Positions 41,852 to 53,516 of a stretch of DNA of 64,000 bases are shown piece after piece. Under the pieces are notes generated by a model, which made no database searches, was not told the DNA's origin, and saw only the letters and a program-made list of their open reading frames with translations. The stretch lies in NCBI GenBank assembly GCA_014268975.2, contig CP077096.1:4950001-5014000 (forward strand), written 5' to 3'. The position numbers and the translations under genes were made by a program. Source of the DNA: Pseudomonas wayambapalatensis. Lineage in GTDB: Bacteria; Pseudomonadota; Gammaproteobacteria; Pseudomonadales; Pseudomonadaceae. Numbering within the stretch: position 1 is the stretch's first letter; each line of letters opens with the position of its first letter.

Positions 41852-41887
41852 AACGCCCGGTCAGGCGGGTGTGCCTGACCGGGCGTT
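41852..41887 (-). promoter_or_regulatory. 15-bp perfect hairpin between infB and rbfA
   Basis: AACGCCCGGTCAGGC (41852-41866) and GCCTGACCGGGCGTT (41873-41887) are exact complements around a 6-base loop. On the minus strand it is followed by TGCCGCTTTAAG, so it has a weak U tract and is probably not a full terminator. It lies 28 bases before the rbfA start and could be an RNase site or partial attenuator. Confidence 0.7.
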
Positions 41888-41942
41888 ACCTTCAGAGGCC
41901 CAGCCAGCCGCCTTGCGACGGGGCCTGGGCCGCGCCCATCCC

Positions 41943-44480
41943 TTACAGGGTACGGGCAACCTGGACTTTCTCGAAGACTTCGATCTTGTCGCCGACCTTG
42001 ACGTCGTTGTAGCTCTTCACGCCGATACCGCACTCCATGCCGTTACGCACTTCGGCGGCGTCGTCCTTGAAGCGACGCAGCGATTCCAGCTCGCCTTCGA
42101 AGATCACGACGTCCTCGCGCAGTACGCGGATCGGACGGTTGCGGTACACGGTACCTTCGATGACCATACAGCCAGCGATGGCGCCGAACTTCGGCGAACG
42201 GAACACATCACGCACTTCGGCGACACCCAGGATGTTCTCGCGAACATCGCTGCCGAGCATGCCGGTCAGTGCTTTCTTGACGTCTTCGATGATGTCGTAG
42301 ATCACGTTGTAGTAACGCATATCCAGACCTTCCTGCTCGACGATCTTGCGCGCACCGGCATCGGCACGCACGTTGAAGCCGAACAGTACTGCATTCGAAG
42401 CCAGCGCCAGGTTGGCATCGCTCTCGGTGATACCACCGACGCCGCCACCGATGACGCGTACCTGAACTTCGTCGTTGCCCAGGCCGCCGAGCGAGCCCTG
42501 GAGTGCTTCCAGAGAGCCGCGCACGTCGGTCTTGAGGACGATGTTGAGGGTCTTCTTCTCTTCCTGACCCATGGTCTCGAAGATGTTTTCCAGCTTGCCT
42601 GCGTGAGCACGGGCCAGCTTGACCTCGCGGTACTTGCCTTGACGGAACAGGGCGACTTCACGTGCCTTCTTCTCGTCAGCGACCACGGACAGCTCGTCAC
42701 CGGCTTCCGGAGTGCCATCCAGGCCGAGGATCTCGACCGGGATCGACGGGCCGGCTTCCTTCACAGGCTTGCCGTTCTCGTCGAGCATGGCACGTACGCG
42801 GCCATAGTTGGAGCCGACCAGAACCATGTCGCCCTGACGCAGCGTGCCGTCCTGAACCAGGATGGTGGCTACCGGACCACGGCCCTTGTCCAGACGCGAC
42901 TCGACGACAACGCCACGACCAGGTGCGGTCGGGGTAGCGGTCAGTTCGAGAATCTCGGCCTGCAGCAGGACAGCTTCGAGCAGTTCGTCGACACCGGTGC
43001 CCATCTTCGCCGAAACCTTGACGAACGGAGTGTCACCCCCCCAGTCCTCGGAGGTCACGCCTTCGACGGCCAGTTCGTTGCGGATGCGATCGAGGTCGGC
43101 ACCCGGCTTGTCGATCTTGTTCACTGCGACCACCAGCGGAACACCAGCAGCTTTCGCGTGCTGAACCGCCTCACGGGTCTGTGGCATCACGCCGTCGTCC
43201 GCCGCCACCACCAGGATGACGATGTCGGTCGCCTTGGCACCACGGGCACGCATTTGCGTAAACGCAGCGTGGCCTGGGGTGTCGAGGAAGGTGACCATGC
43301 CGCGGTCGGTTTCCACGTGGTAGGCACCGATGTGCTGGGTGATACCACCGGCTTCGCCAGCGGCAACCTTGGCACGACGGATGTAGTCGAGCAGCGAAGT
43401 CTTGCCGTGGTCGACGTGGCCCATGACGGTCACGACCGGCGCACGGGACTCGACTTCACCTTCGAACTTCAGCGATTCGGCCAGGGAATCTTCCAGGGCG
43501 GTATCGCTGACCAGGGTGACCTTGTGGCCCAGCTCTTCGGCGACCAGTTGAGCGGTCTCCTGGTCGAGCACCTGGTTGATGGTGACCGGAGTACCCAGCT
43601 TGAACATGAACTTGACGACTTCGGCAGCCTTGACCGACATCTGCTGAGCCAGCTCGGAGACGGTGATGGTCTCGCCGATGCTGACGTCACGGATGACGGG
43701 GCCGGTCGGGCTCTGGAAGCCGTGCTGGTTACGCTTCTTCAGTTTGCTCTTGCCGCCACGGCCACGACGTGCGCCATCGCTCTCTTCGTCAGTGGTGCGC
43801 GGTGCAGCGCGCGGAGTCGGAGCCTTTTCCTTCTCCTTGACCTTGACCTTGATCGAAACGCGAGGGGCTTCACCGCGACGCTCACCACCGGCGCCACGAC
43901 GGTCGTCGTCACGGGTGCGGTTTTCGTTGCGACGGTTTTCGTCCTTCTTGCGCTCGGCGGCACGTACAGCGGCGTCGTCGGACACCGGGGCGTCGGCCAC
44001 GACAGGCTCGGCAGCAACCGGAGCCGGCTCGGCACGTGGAGCAGTCGCTGCAACCGGAGCTTCGGCGGCCTGACGGCGAGCCTGCTCTTCGTTGCGCTGG
44101 CGAGTCTCGGCCTCGACCTTCTCACGCGCAGCGTTTTCCGCAGCACGGCGCTCTTCAGCCTCACGCTTCTGCTCGGCCTGGATCTCTTCCGGGCTACGCT
44201 GTACGAATACTTTCTTCTTGCGTACTTCTACGCTGATGCTCTTGCTACCGGCGACACGCAGGGTGCTGGTGGTCTTGCGCTGCAAGGTAATCTTGCGTGG
44301 CTCTTCCGCCTTGCTCTTGTGGCTGCTTTTCAGATGAGTCAGCAGAACCTGCTTCTCATTGTCGGTCACTACCTGACCGGCGTCGGTGTGCGGCAGACCT
44401 GCCTCACGCATCTGCTGCAGCAGGCGCTCTACCGGTGCCTCGACCTCTTGGGCCAGTTCTTTCACCGTGACTTGCGTCAT
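41943..44480 (-). CDS. infB: Translation initiation factor IF-2
   Basis: GTPase that delivers initiator tRNA to the 30S subunit. 845 residues. An IF2_N domain (1-50, [13 protein letters not shown]) and a second copy near 265-315 flank a long charged Arg/Glu/Ala linker (about 90-260). The G domain has G1 GHVDHGKT (about 352-359), G3 DTPGHAAF (about 398) and G4 NKID (about 453), followed by domains II-IV. The initiator tRNA-fMet gene is in the same cluster. 27 bases separate it from nusA. Confidence 0.99.
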   Translation of the reverse strand: MTQVTVKELAQEVEAPVERLLQQMREAGLPHTDAGQVVTDNEKQVLLTHLKSSHKSKAEEPRKITLQRKTTSTLRVAGSKSISVEVRKKKVFVQRSPEEIQAEQKREAEERRAAENAAREKVEAETRQRNEEQARRQAAEAPVAATAPRAEPAPVAAEPVVADAPVSDDAAVRAAERKKDENRRNENRTRDDDRRGAGGERRGEAPRVSIKVKVKEKEKAPTPRAAPRTTDEESDGARRGRGGKSKLKKRNQHGFQSPTGPVIRDVSIGETITVSELAQQMSVKAAEVVKFMFKLGTPVTINQVLDQETAQLVAEELGHKVTLVSDTALEDSLAESLKFEGEVESRAPVVTVMGHVDHGKTSLLDYIRRAKVAAGEAGGITQHIGAYHVETDRGMVTFLDTPGHAAFTQMRARGAKATDIVILVVAADDGVMPQTREAVQHAKAAGVPLVVAVNKIDKPGADLDRIRNELAVEGVTSEDWGGDTPFVKVSAKMGTGVDELLEAVLLQAEILELTATPTAPGRGVVVESRLDKGRGPVATILVQDGTLRQGDMVLVGSNYGRVRAMLDENGKPVKEAGPSIPVEILGLDGTPEAGDELSVVADEKKAREVALFRQGKYREVKLARAHAGKLENIFETMGQEEKKTLNIVLKTDVRGSLEALQGSLGGLGNDEVQVRVIGGGVGGITESDANLALASNAVLFGFNVRADAGARKIVEQEGLDMRYYNVIYDIIEDVKKALTGMLGSDVRENILGVAEVRDVFRSPKFGAIAGCMVIEGTVYRNRPIRVLREDVVIFEGELESLRRFKDDAAEVRNGMECGIGVKSYNDVKVGDKIEVFEKVQVARTL

Positions 44481-44507
44481 GCACTTCTCTCCTCAGGCCG
44501 CGCCTAA

Positions 44508-45989
44508 TTACTCGAACCAGTGGGCTCGGGCGGCCATGATCAACTTGCCGGCACGCTCTTCGTCGATGCCGTCGATGTCGAGCAGGTCGTCGATCGACTG
44601 CTCGGCCAGGTCTTCGCGGTTAACCACGCCGCGCACCGCCAGTTCCGCCGCCAGATCCTTGTCCATGCCCTCGAGGGAGAGCAGGTCTTCGGCCGGATGG
44701 GCGTCTGCCAGTTTTTCTTCGGTAGCGATGGCTTTGGTCAACAAACGGTCCTTGGCACGAGCACGCAGCTCGTTGACGATTTCCTCGTCGAAGCCATCGA
44801 TGTTGAGCATTTCTTCCAACGGTACGTAAGCAATTTCTTCGAGGCTGGTGAAGCCTTCGTCGACCAGCACCTGTGCCAGCTCTTCGTCGACTTCCAGTTC
44901 CTCGATGAAGTTACGCAGGATGTCACCTGTTTCGGCTTGCTGCTTGGCCTGGATGTCCTTCTCGGTCATCACGTTCAGGGTCCAGCCAGTCAGCTGACTG
45001 GCCAGGCGAACGTTCTGACCGCCACGGCCAATGGCCTGGGCCAGGTTGTCCTCGGCAACGGCGATGTCCATGGCATGGGCATCTTCATCGACGATGATCG
45101 CCGCGACTTCAGCCGGCGACATGGCGTTGATGACGAACTGCGCCGGGTTCTCGTCCCACAGGACGATATCCACACGCTCACCACCCAGTTCACCGGAGAC
45201 AGCCTGAACGCGCGAACCACGCATGCCGATGCAGGCGCCTTGCGGGTCGATACGCTTGTCCTTGGAGCGCACGGCGATCTTGGCGCGCGAACCCGGATCA
45301 CGGGACGCTGCCATCACCTCGATCAGGCCCTCGGCGATTTCCGGTACTTCGATGCGGAACAGCTCGATCAACATCTGCGGTGCGGTACGCGACAGGATCA
45401 GTTGCGGACCGCGGTTCTCGGTGCGAATTTCCTTGAGCAGGGCACGCAGGCGCACGCCAACACGGAAAGTCTCACGCGGAATGATGTCTTCGCGGGCCAA
45501 CAGCGCCTCGGCGTTGTTGCCCAGGTCGACGATGACGTTGTCACGGGTGACTTTCTTGACGGTGCCGGAGATGATTTCGCCAACACGCTCGCGATAGGCA
45601 TCGACCACCTGTGCGCGCTCGGCCTCACGGACCTTCTGCACGATGACCTGCTTGGCGGTCTGGGCGGCGATACGACCGAACTCGATCGACTCGATCTTCT
45701 CTTCGATCACATCACCGATCTTGGCTTCGGGGTGAGTGTCCTTGATCTTGTCCAGCCAGGTTTCGATCGCCGGATCGTCAAGGTCGTTTTCATCGACCAC
45801 GGTCCAACGGCGGAACGTCTCGTAGCTACCGGTGTGGCGGTTGATTTCCACACGCAGGTCGACTTCGTCCTCAAAACGTTTTTTGGTTGCAGTGGCCAGG
45901 GCCACTTCCAGCGCTTCGAAAATGACGCCGGGCGGTACACCCTTTTCGTTGGATACCGATTCAACAACCAGCAGTACTTCTTTGCTCAT
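44508..45989 (-). CDS. nusA: Transcription termination/antitermination factor NusA
   Basis: Binds RNA polymerase and modulates pausing, termination and antitermination. 493 residues from ATG 45989 ([12 protein letters not shown]). The N-terminal polymerase-binding domain (1-130), S1 (about 135-200), two KH domains (about 205-345, including [17 protein letters not shown]) and two C-terminal acidic helix-hairpin-helix repeats (about 365-490) are all present. The longer frame to 46010 lacks support. It follows rimP in the usual order. Confidence 0.98.
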   Translation of the reverse strand: MSKEVLLVVESVSNEKGVPPGVIFEALEVALATATKKRFEDEVDLRVEINRHTGSYETFRRWTVVDENDLDDPAIETWLDKIKDTHPEAKIGDVIEEKIESIEFGRIAAQTAKQVIVQKVREAERAQVVDAYRERVGEIISGTVKKVTRDNVIVDLGNNAEALLAREDIIPRETFRVGVRLRALLKEIRTENRGPQLILSRTAPQMLIELFRIEVPEIAEGLIEVMAASRDPGSRAKIAVRSKDKRIDPQGACIGMRGSRVQAVSGELGGERVDIVLWDENPAQFVINAMSPAEVAAIIVDEDAHAMDIAVAEDNLAQAIGRGGQNVRLASQLTGWTLNVMTEKDIQAKQQAETGDILRNFIEELEVDEELAQVLVDEGFTSLEEIAYVPLEEMLNIDGFDEEIVNELRARAKDRLLTKAIATEEKLADAHPAEDLLSLEGMDKDLAAELAVRGVVNREDLAEQSIDDLLDIDGIDEERAGKLIMAARAHWFE

Positions 45990-46048
45990 CGTACGCCTCG
46001 CCTTGCGCAAGCCATTAGACCCGGAATGTCCGCCGGGCCCGGCACGTC

Positions 46049-46507
46049 TCAGTCAAAACTGGGAATAATATTGGCCTTGTCGATCGAGTCGATCGGCAGC
46101 AGGAATTCGTTGGAGTCCACCTGGACCACCACATCCTGATCCTCCACACCGCGGAGAAGGCCCTGGAAGTTACGACGCCCCTCGAAGGGCGTACGCAGCT
46201 TGATCTTCACTTGTTCGCCGGCATGCGAAGCAAACTGTTCCAGAGTGAACAGCGGGCGATCCATGCCTGGAGAGGACACCTCGAGGGTGTATTCACTGCT
46301 GATCGGATCTTCCACATCAAGAATCGCACTGGCCTGACGGCTGACCGCTTCGCAGTCGTCCACCAGGATCCCGTCTTCCTTGTCGATGTAGATGCGCAGT
46401 ACCGAATGCTTACCCTGGGAAACGTATTCGATCCCCCAGCACTGATAGCCCAGACCCTCGACAACCGGGGCCAACAAGGCCTGCAACTGTTCTAGCTTGC
46501 TCGACAC
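46049..46507 (-). CDS. rimP: Ribosome maturation factor RimP
   Basis: Needed for 30S subunit maturation. I choose GTG 46507 (coding [16 protein letters not shown]) because GAGGGGG lies 5 bases upstream and it gives 152 residues, the family length. An in-frame upstream start at 46558 would lie inside the leader terminator. The N-terminal alpha/beta domain runs to about 80 ([20 protein letters not shown]) and the SH3-like C-terminal domain follows. It is preceded by tRNA-fMet and a rimP-leader hairpin. Confidence 0.97.
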   Translation of the reverse strand: MSSKLEQLQALLAPVVEGLGYQCWGIEYVSQGKHSVLRIYIDKEDGILVDDCEAVSRQASAILDVEDPISSEYTLEVSSPGMDRPLFTLEQFASHAGEQVKIKLRTPFEGRRNFQGLLRGVEDQDVVVQVDSNEFLLPIDSIDKANIIPSFD

Positions 46508-46536
46508 CTGAACCCCCTCGTGCATGCTGTGCAAAT

Positions 46537-46558
46537 AAAAAATGGGCGAAGCGCCCAT
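46537..46558 (-). terminator. rimP-leader terminator hairpin
   Basis: ATGGGCG / CGCCCAT (7-bp stem, 3-base loop) is followed on the minus strand by TTTTTATTTG, an intrinsic terminator located after tRNA-fMet and 30 bases before rimP. It corresponds in position to the described rimP-leader motif and would limit readthrough from the tRNA genes into nusA-infB. Confidence 0.85.
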
Positions 46559-46637
46559 CCCTGAAAGCGCCGTTGAACAACGACGCGAAGAACTGTTCAG
46601 CTAGCAAAAAGCCCCTGAAAAGGGGCTCCGCTGAAGC

Positions 46638-46714
<77 letters not shown>

Positions 46715-46812
46715 ACAAAGCTGGGGCGAAAGTATAAGACCGAACCCTCTGCAGGGTCAATCCGACCTCCACCTGCAAGAAAGCCCGCTAAAGCGGGCTC
46801 TCATGCTTCAAT

Positions 46813-46898
46813 TGGTACCGAGAAGGGGACTCGAACCCCTACACCCTATGGGCACAACCACCTCAAGGTTGCGTGTCTACCAATTCCACCACCTCGGC
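46813..46898 (-). tRNA. tRNA-Leu (GAG)
   Basis: An 86-base class II tRNA starting GCCGAGGTGGTGGAATTGGT, with anticodon GAG in AACCTTGAGGTGGTT, a long variable arm and T-loop GGTTCGAGTCC, ending with encoded CCA. It is 21 bases after secG, as leuU is in E. coli. Confidence 0.98.
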
Positions 46899-46919
46899 AA
46901 TATTACATCTTGAAACCCG

Positions 46920-47312
46920 TTACTTCTGCTCTTCGGTAGGAGGAGGGACATCACCTTTTGGGGCGGCTTCACTCTTCTGTTCCTGGAGCACCGGTACATC
47001 ATCATTTACTGCCGGCTTTTGCTCTTTGACTTCCAGCACCGCTGGATCTGGCAAACCGGCTTGAGTCAGCTGGTGTGCCTGCTGCTTGGCGAAGTATCCT
47101 AACCCAAGTGCAGTCAAAAAGAAAGTGGCAGCAAGTATAGCAGTAAATTTACTCAGGAAGGTAGCAGAACCTTGGCTTCCGAACACAGTATTTGAAGCAC
47201 CTGCGCCGAAAGATGCACCTGCTTCCGCACCTTTACCCTGTTGCATCAGAACCAGCGCTACCAGCGCCAGCGCAGCCAACAGATGAAAAACAACTACGAC
47301 TGTTTCCAGCAT
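46920..47312 (-). CDS. secG: Preprotein translocase subunit SecG
   Basis: Small subunit of the SecYEG channel. 130 residues from ATG 47312 ([15 protein letters not shown]). Two membrane helices lie at about 3-22 and 50-70, flanking the conserved cytoplasmic loop [24 protein letters not shown]-terminal Pro/Glu/Lys tail of about 55 residues extends beyond the short enterobacterial core. It begins 4 bases after tpiA and leads into the two tRNA genes. Confidence 0.97.
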   Translation of the reverse strand: MLETVVVVFHLLAALALVALVLMQQGKGAEAGASFGAGASNTVFGSQGSATFLSKFTAILAATFFLTALGLGYFAKQQAHQLTQAGLPDPAVLEVKEQKPAVNDDVPVLQEQKSEAAPKGDVPPPTEEQK

Positions 47313-47316
47313 ATGT

Positions 47317-48072
47317 TCAGTTTCCTGCGGCGCGACAAATTGCACCGAATTCGTCTGCGTTCAGGGATGCTCCACCAATGAGCCCCCCATCAATATCCGG
47401 CATGCCGAACAGTTCGGCCGCATTGGCCGCCTTCACGCTACCGCCGTAGAGAAGTTGCACATTCGCTGCAACTTCGGCGTCCTGCGCCGCCAGCTGAGCA
47501 CGGATGGCAGCATGCACATCCTGAGCTTGCTGAGGCGAGGCCGTCAAACCAGTACCAATGGCCCATACAGGCTCATAGGCAATTACTGCATTGGCAAAAG
47601 CACTGATACCGAATGCATCGATAACACTGCTTAGTTGACGCCCTACAACTTCGAGCGTCTTGCCAGCCTCGCGCTCCTCGAGGGTTTCCCCTACGCAAAG
47701 CACCGGCTTCAAACCACTTGCCTGTGCAGCTGCAAACTTGCGATTCAGCACTTCGTCCGACTCACCAATGATCTGGCGGCGTTCCGAGTGACCAATCAAG
47801 ACCAACTTGCAACCGACGTCGGCCAACTGACTGGGTGCAACTTCACCCGTCAGCGCACCCTGCTCGGGCTGTACTGCAGAATTCTGTGCTCCAAAGATGA
47901 TTCCTTTGTCCTTCAGCGCATCAACAACTTGATTGATGAACAGCGACGGTGGAAACACCGCAACTTCGACACTACTCGGAAGAGCCAGATTACTCAGGCT
48001 CAGGCTCAGCTCAGCGACGCTGGCGCGGGTACCGTGCATCTTCCAGTTACCAGCTACCATGGGGCGACGCAT
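47317..48072 (-). CDS. tpiA: Triosephosphate isomerase
   Basis: Interconverts dihydroxyacetone phosphate and glyceraldehyde-3-phosphate. 251 residues with catalytic Lys11 in AGNWKMHGT, His in LIGHSERR (about 95) and Glu in [11 protein letters not shown] (about 165), and the phosphate loop [10 protein letters not shown] near 210. It starts 66 bases after glmM and is followed by secG. Confidence 0.98.
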   Translation of the reverse strand: MRRPMVAGNWKMHGTRASVAELSLSLSNLALPSSVEVAVFPPSLFINQVVDALKDKGIIFGAQNSAVQPEQGALTGEVAPSQLADVGCKLVLIGHSERRQIIGESDEVLNRKFAAAQASGLKPVLCVGETLEEREAGKTLEVVGRQLSSVIDAFGISAFANAVIAYEPVWAIGTGLTASPQQAQDVHAAIRAQLAAQDAEVAANVQLLYGGSVKAANAAELFGMPDIDGGLIGGASLNADEFGAICRAAGN

Positions 48073-48138
48073 GCTCTACCTCGTCGGTCAAAGTGGGCGC
48101 AGATCTTACCCAACCAGAATCACGCTGGCAAGCATCTT

Positions 48139-49479
48139 TCAGGCACAAACTTCTGCAACGACCTTGGCCAAGGTTTCGGCGTGGCTGCGCACCTGATTTT
48201 CGTCGTCACCCTCGACCATCACCCGCAGCAGCGGTTCGGTCCCGGACTTGCGCAGCAACACACGACCACGACCTGCCATTGCCTCGGTCACCTTGGCACT
48301 GGCTTCCTGCACGGCTGGGTTTTCCAGCGGATCGGCGCTGCCGGCGGCATACCGGACATTGATCAGTACCTGCGGGCATTTGCGAATTGCCTGACGGGCC
48401 TGGGCAAGATTTTCGCCACGACGTTTGAGCGCCATCAGCACCTGCAGCGCCGCAATGATCGCGTCGCCTGTGGTGGTGTGGTTGCAGCACACCACATGGC
48501 CGGAGTTCTCGCCACCAAGCTGCCATTCGCGCTCAAGCAGCTCGGCCATGACATAGCGATCACCGACCTTGGCGCGTGCGAACGGAATATCGAGGTCCTT
48601 CAACGCCAGCTCCAGACCCAGGTTACTCATGAGCGTGCCAACCACCCCACCCTGCAGCTTGCCACGCTCCTGCAGGTCACGGGCAATGATGAACAGCAGT
48701 TCGTCACCGTCGACGATGGCCCCAGTGTGATCAACCATCAGCACCCGATCGCCATCGCCATCGAAGGCGATACCCAGATCGGCATGCCCCACCAGCACGG
48801 CCGCCTGCAGCGACTCGATATGCGTAGAACCACAGCCCTCGTTGATGTTCAAACCGTCAGGCTGGGCGTGCAGCACGGTGACATCGGCGCCCAGCTCGCG
48901 GAACACGCTGGGAGCGACCTTGTAGGTGGCGCCATGTGCGCAATCGACGACCAGCTTGAGGCCTGCAAAATCAGTGCTGCTGGGCACGCTGCTCTTGCAG
49001 AACTCGATGTAACGGCCCGCGGCGTCATTGATTCGAGAAACCTTGCCCAACTTGCTCGACTCAACCACGCTCATCTGTTGATCGAGCAGTTCCTCGATCA
49101 TCAACTCGACCTCGTCTGGCAGCTTGGTACCGTTACCCGAGAAGAACTTGATGCCATTGTCATCATGCGGATTGTGCGAAGCACTGATGACGATACCCGC
49201 TTCGGCATGGAAGGTGCGGGTCAGGTAGGCGATGGCCGGGGTCGGCATGGGCCCGAGAAGCATCACGTCGGCACCGGCGGCCGAGAGGCCGGCCTCCAAC
49301 GCAGACTCGAACATGTAGCCGGAGATACGGGTATCCTTGCCCACCAGAACGCGGCAGTTGCCCTGCTTGCGGAAGGCCATGCCTGCCGCCCAGCCGAGTT
49401 TCAGCATGAAGTCGGGAGTGATCGGATATTCGCCAACGCGGCCACGGATACCATCGGTACCAAAGTATTTTCTGCTCAT
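48139..49479 (-). CDS. glmM: Phosphoglucosamine mutase
   Basis: Converts glucosamine-6-phosphate to glucosamine-1-phosphate for UDP-GlcNAc, the precursor of peptidoglycan and LPS. 446 residues. The phosphoserine is Ser101 in [14 protein letters not shown], the metal loop DGDGDR is near 241-246, and the C-terminal phosphate-binding [15 protein letters not shown] is near 410. It follows folP by 17 bases, the standard ftsH-folP-glmM order. Confidence 0.98.
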   Translation of the reverse strand: MSRKYFGTDGIRGRVGEYPITPDFMLKLGWAAGMAFRKQGNCRVLVGKDTRISGYMFESALEAGLSAAGADVMLLGPMPTPAIAYLTRTFHAEAGIVISASHNPHDDNGIKFFSGNGTKLPDEVELMIEELLDQQMSVVESSKLGKVSRINDAAGRYIEFCKSSVPSSTDFAGLKLVVDCAHGATYKVAPSVFRELGADVTVLHAQPDGLNINEGCGSTHIESLQAAVLVGHADLGIAFDGDGDRVLMVDHTGAIVDGDELLFIIARDLQERGKLQGGVVGTLMSNLGLELALKDLDIPFARAKVGDRYVMAELLEREWQLGGENSGHVVCCNHTTTGDAIIAALQVLMALKRRGENLAQARQAIRKCPQVLINVRYAAGSADPLENPAVQEASAKVTEAMAGRGRVLLRKSGTEPLLRVMVEGDDENQVRSHAETLAKVVAEVCA

Positions 49480-49496
49480 AGAAACTCCAAACGTTC

Positions 49497-50348
49497 TTAT
49501 TCGGCGCTCTGTACCGCAGCGATCATGCGCACCACGTCGACAGTCTCGGCCACATCATGTACGCGCAGAATGCTCGTTCCCATGGTCATGGCCAATGCCG
49601 CGAGCGCGAGACTGCCGTACAGCCGCTCGCCGACCGGACGATCCAGCGCCTGGCCGATCATGCTCTTGCGCGAGACGCCCACCAGCAGCGGCCGCCCCAG
49701 GCGATAGAGTACTTCCATATGCTTGAACAGGCTCAGGTTGTGCGCCAGGTTCTTGGCGAACCCGAAGCCCGGATCAAGAATGATTCGTTCTGCACCGATG
49801 CCAACTGCCGCGCAGGCAGCCATGCGCCGCTCCAGATAGCTAGCCACCTCCTCGGTGACATCGTCATATCGTGGATTGTCCTGCATGTTACCCGGCTCAC
49901 CACGCATGTGCATCAGGCATACCGGCAGGCCGGTGTCCGCTGCGGCGTCCAGCGCGCCATCGCGTTCCAGGGCGCGCACATCGTTGATCAGCCCGGCACC
50001 GAGCCGAGCCGTCTCGCGCATCACCGCAGGCGTAGAGGTATCGACAGAGATGATGACGTCGAGGCGACTGCTGATCGCCTCGACGATCGGGGCGACCCGC
50101 TCCAGCTCCTCGACGGGCGACACTGCGCGAGCACCGGGGCGGGTGGACTCGCCACCAACGTCGATAAGCGTGGCACCCGCCGCGACCATGGCCTCGGCAT
50201 GGCGCAGGGCCTCGTCACGGCGATTGAAGCGACCGCCGTCGGAGAATGAGTCAGGGGTGACATTGAGAATACCCATGACATGGGTACGGGACAAATCAAG
50301 AACCCGGTTGCCGCAAGGCAACCGGGTCGGGTACTGCTGAGAGGTCAT
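49497..50348 (-). CDS. folP: Dihydropteroate synthase
   Basis: Joins the FolK product to p-aminobenzoate in folate synthesis; it is the sulfonamide target. 283 residues. It contains the two family signatures [16 protein letters not shown] (about 26-41) and [12 protein letters not shown] (about 61-72), and the VSRKSMIG phosphate loop near 222. It begins 8 bases after ftsH. No unusual insertion indicating a mobile sul-type enzyme is seen. Confidence 0.97.
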   Translation of the reverse strand: MTSQQYPTRLPCGNRVLDLSRTHVMGILNVTPDSFSDGGRFNRRDEALRHAEAMVAAGATLIDVGGESTRPGARAVSPVEELERVAPIVEAISSRLDVIISVDTSTPAVMRETARLGAGLINDVRALERDGALDAAADTGLPVCLMHMRGEPGNMQDNPRYDDVTEEVASYLERRMAACAAVGIGAERIILDPGFGFAKNLAHNLSLFKHMEVLYRLGRPLLVGVSRKSMIGQALDRPVGERLYGSLALAALAMTMGTSILRVHDVAETVDVVRMIAAVQSAE

Positions 50349-50356
50349 ATGAACCC

Positions 50357-52273
50357 TTAGTGTTGAGCCGCCGGACCACCGATCGGCGACTCGGGGCGAT
50401 CGCCCTGGGAGGCCTGGTTGCCGGAGGTGCCGGCATCGTTGTCCCAGTCGCGCGGCTCGCGCGGCGTGCGGCCCGCCATGATGTCGTCGATCTGGTCGGC
50501 ATCGATGGTTTCGTACTTCATCAGGGCCTCGGCCATCGCGTCAAGCTTGTCGCGGTTGTCGGTGAGAATCTGCTTGGCAGTGGCATAGCACTGATCGATG
50601 ATGCTGCGCACTTCGGAATCGATCAGCTTGGCAGTCTCACCGGAGACGCTGGCGTGCTGGCTGCCAGCACTGCGACCGAGGAACACCTCGCCCTCTTCTT
50701 CGGCGTACATCAACGGACCGAGCTTCTCGGACAGGCCCCACTTGGTGACCATGTTCCGTGCGATCTGGCTGGCACGCATGATGTCATTGGACGCACCCGT
50801 GGTGACGCCGTCGAAGCCCAGGGTCATCTCCTCGGCGATACGGCCGCCGTACAGCGAGCAGATCTGGCTGATCAGCGCGCGCTTGGAGAGGCTGTAACGG
50901 TCTTCCTCGGGCAGGAACATGGTCACACCCAACGCACGACCGCGCGGAATGATCGAAACCTTGTACACCGGGTCGTGCTCAGGCACGACACGACCAACGA
51001 TAGCGTGACCCGCTTCGTGGTAGGCCGTGTTCTGCTTCTCTTTCTCGGACATGACCATGGTCTTGCGCTCGGCGCCCATCATGATCTTGTCCTTGGCCAG
51101 TTCGAACTCCTTCATCTCGACCAGGCGCTTGCTGGCACGAGCAGCGAACAGCGACGCCTCGTTGACCAGGTTGGCAAGGTCGGCACCGGAGAAGCCTGGG
51201 GTACCACGGGCAATGACGGCGGCATTGACGTTCTCGCCGACCGGCACCTTGCGCATGTGCACCTTGAGGATCTGCTCACGACCACGGATATCCGGCAGGC
51301 CGACCACCACCTGGCGGTCGAAGCGACCGGGACGCAGCAGCGCCGGGTCGAGCACGTCAGGTCGGTTGGTGGCAGCGATGACGATGATGCCATCGTTCAT
51401 CTCGAAGCCATCCATCTCGACCAGCAACTGGTTCAGGGTCTGCTCGCGTTCGTCGTGACCACCACCCATGCCGGCGCCACGGTGGCGACCGACGGCGTCG
51501 ATCTCATCGATGAAGATGATGCACGGCGCGTGTTTCTTCGCCTGCTCGAACATGTCACGGACACGGCTGGCACCGACACCGACGAACATTTCGACGAAAT
51601 CGGAACCGGAAATGGTGAAGAACGGCACTTTCGCTTCACCGGCGATGGCCTTGGCCAGCAAGGTCTTACCGGTACCGGGCGGGCCAACCATCAGCACGCC
51701 ACGCGGGATACGACCACCCAGGCGCTGGAACTTGCCCGGGTCACGCAGGAATTCGACCAGTTCGCCGACTTCTTCTTTGGCTTCATCGCAACCGGCGACA
51801 TCGGCCAGTGTGGTTTTCACCTGGTCTTCGGAGAGCAGGCGCGCCTTGCTCTTGCCGAAGCTCATCGGCCCGCCCTTGCCACCTGCACCGCCTTGCATCT
51901 GGCGCATGAAGAACATGAACACGGCGATGATCACGAGGATGGGGAAGCTGGCAACGAGCAACTGGGTCCAGATGCTCTGCTGTTCGGGTTGCTTGCCTTC
52001 GATCACGACGTGATTGTCAACCAGATCACCGATCAGGCCGTTATCGGCGATGGCCGGACGAACGGTCTTGAAGTTGTCGCCATCGGTACGCTTGCCGGTG
52101 ATGACGGCGCCGTCGACGGTCACGCGCTCGACCTTACCGTCCTTGACCTGCTGGATGAAGTCGGAATAGTTGAGGGTCTGCGGCTCGTTAGGGCTGGAGA
52201 AGTTGTTCATCACCGTCACGAGGACAGCCGCGATGATCAACCACAGGATCAGATTCTTTGCCATGTCGTTCAA
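50357..52273 (-). CDS. ftsH: ATP-dependent zinc metalloprotease FtsH
   Basis: Membrane-anchored AAA+ protease for membrane-protein quality control and regulated turnover. I choose TTG 52273 (coding [11 protein letters not shown]) because AGAGGG lies 7 bases upstream; the ATG at 52264 would be 16 bases from that site. The 638 residues have two membrane helices (about 7-25 and 102-122), Walker A GPPGTGKT (about 195), Walker [12 protein letters not shown] (about 247), the [23 protein letters not shown], and the zinc site HEAGH at 419-423. It follows rlmE. Confidence 0.97.
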   Translation of the reverse strand: MNDMAKNLILWLIIAAVLVTVMNNFSSPNEPQTLNYSDFIQQVKDGKVERVTVDGAVITGKRTDGDNFKTVRPAIADNGLIGDLVDNHVVIEGKQPEQQSIWTQLLVASFPILVIIAVFMFFMRQMQGGAGGKGGPMSFGKSKARLLSEDQVKTTLADVAGCDEAKEEVGELVEFLRDPGKFQRLGGRIPRGVLMVGPPGTGKTLLAKAIAGEAKVPFFTISGSDFVEMFVGVGASRVRDMFEQAKKHAPCIIFIDEIDAVGRHRGAGMGGGHDEREQTLNQLLVEMDGFEMNDGIIVIAATNRPDVLDPALLRPGRFDRQVVVGLPDIRGREQILKVHMRKVPVGENVNAAVIARGTPGFSGADLANLVNEASLFAARASKRLVEMKEFELAKDKIMMGAERKTMVMSEKEKQNTAYHEAGHAIVGRVVPEHDPVYKVSIIPRGRALGVTMFLPEEDRYSLSKRALISQICSLYGGRIAEEMTLGFDGVTTGASNDIMRASQIARNMVTKWGLSEKLGPLMYAEEEGEVFLGRSAGSQHASVSGETAKLIDSEVRSIIDQCYATAKQILTDNRDKLDAMAEALMKYETIDADQIDDIMAGRTPREPRDWDNDAGTSGNQASQGDRPESPIGGPAAQH

Positions 52274-52466
52274 TTAGCTACCCTCTGAGGTCGGCGCACG
52301 ACGCAGCCGTGCCTCGCATGATATTCACCGCCCTAACTTACTACATTACCTGCGCATCCGCAGGCACCGTCTGTAACCCTTTGTGAAACCTAGACTACAC
52401 GAAGTTCGGACGATCCAGAGGCCGCGGCCGATTGGAAATAACTATCGGCACCCCGCCCTTCCACAG

Positions 52467-53093
52467 TCACTCGCCCTTGTACCCCCTGGCCAGCAAGTAC
52501 TGTTCACGGGAGCGATCCCGAGAGGACGACGGCTTGCGCATCTGCACCTTGTCGAACTTGCTGCGCACATCCTTGAGGTACACATCGAAGCCTTCTCCCT
52601 GGAAAATCTTGATCAGGAAGTCGCCGCCGGGCTTGAGCACACGGGTTGCCAGGTCCAGGGCGAGCTCGCAGAGGAACATGGCGCGCGGCATGTCCACAGC
52701 GGGCGTACCACTCATATTGGGGGCCATATCGGAAATCACAAGGTCCACATGTGAATCGCCGACCGCCTGGAGAATCTGCTCGAGCACCGAGTCCTGGGTG
52801 AAATCGCCCTGGATGAAGGTCACGTCAGGGATCGAGTCCATTTCCAGGATATCGGAGGCAATCAGACGCCCTTGCCCACCAATCAGACGACTGGTCACCT
52901 GCGACCAGCCGCCCGGTGCTGCGCCAAGGTCGATCACGCTCATGCCGGGGCGGATGAGGCGGTCCTTTTCCTGGATCTCCAGCAGTTTGTAGCTCGCACG
53001 CGAGCGGTAGCCATCCTTCTGCGCCTGCTTGACGAAAGGATCGTTGAAATGCTCTCTCAGCCAGTTATGGCTGCTTTTGGAACGCTGCGCCAC
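52467..53093 (-). CDS. rlmE: 23S rRNA (uridine-2552-2'-O) methyltransferase
   Basis: Methylates U2552 in the A-loop of the large ribosomal subunit. 208 residues. The SAM motif is [14 protein letters not shown] (53-66). Lys36, Asp122 ([10 protein letters not shown]), Lys161 or nearby ([15 protein letters not shown]) and the following Glu form the K-D-K-E catalytic set. It pairs with ftsH as in E. coli, with a 193-base gap that holds only a small GC hairpin. Divergent from yhbY. Confidence 0.97.
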   Translation of the reverse strand: MAQRSKSSHNWLREHFNDPFVKQAQKDGYRSRASYKLLEIQEKDRLIRPGMSVIDLGAAPGGWSQVTSRLIGGQGRLIASDILEMDSIPDVTFIQGDFTQDSVLEQILQAVGDSHVDLVISDMAPNMSGTPAVDMPRAMFLCELALDLATRVLKPGGDFLIKIFQGEGFDVYLKDVRSKFDKVQMRKPSSSRDRSREQYLLARGYKGE

Positions 53094-53195
53094 GGGGCAC
53101 CTCGATGATTAGCGTCGTGATTGACTGGGCGGAGCCAGTGGCCCTCGGGTAAAATGGCCACCAATTTTACAGAATCAGACGAAAAGGGTCAGATT

Positions 53196-53504
53196 ATGCC
53201 GCTCAATAACGAGCAGAAGAAACAGTACAAGTCTATTGGTCACGACCTGAAACCGGTCCTGATCGTTGCCGGTAACGGCCTGAATGAAGGCGTGATCGCC
53301 GAACTGGAGCGTGCGCTGGCCGATCACGAGTTGATCAAGGTCGAAATTCGCTCGGACGATCGTGAAGAGCGCGCCGCCGCTATCGCTGAACTGTGCAAGG
53401 CGGGCCGTGCCGAGCTGGTACAGACCATTGGCAAGAAGGCACTGATCTATCGCAAGAACCCACAGCCGAACAAGCAGCTGTCCAACATCCACCGCTACAA
53501 GTAA
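53196..53504 (+). CDS. yhbY: YhbY family ribosome-associated RNA-binding protein
   Basis: Single CRM-domain protein that associates with pre-50S particles. 102 residues from ATG 53196 (MPLNNEQKKQYKSIG). The KPVLIVAGNGLNEGVIAEL and HELIKVEIRSDDREER segments are typical, and the GxxG-type loop and basic end (YRKNPQPNKQLSNIHRYK) fit RNA binding. Divergent from rlmE, as in many gamma-proteobacteria. The longer frame to 53121 lacks a ribosome site. Confidence 0.95.
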   Translation: MPLNNEQKKQYKSIGHDLKPVLIVAGNGLNEGVIAELERALADHELIKVEIRSDDREERAAAIAELCKAGRAELVQTIGKKALIYRKNPQPNKQLSNIHRYK

Positions 53505-53516
53505 GGGTGGCGCCGG

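Noticed and set aside
52340-52365. A CCTGCG/CGCAGG hairpin upstream of ftsH considered as the rlmE terminator or a heat-shock element.
   Set aside because: It is a short stem with no U tract, and I found no sigma-32 promoter motif in the rlmE-ftsH gap.
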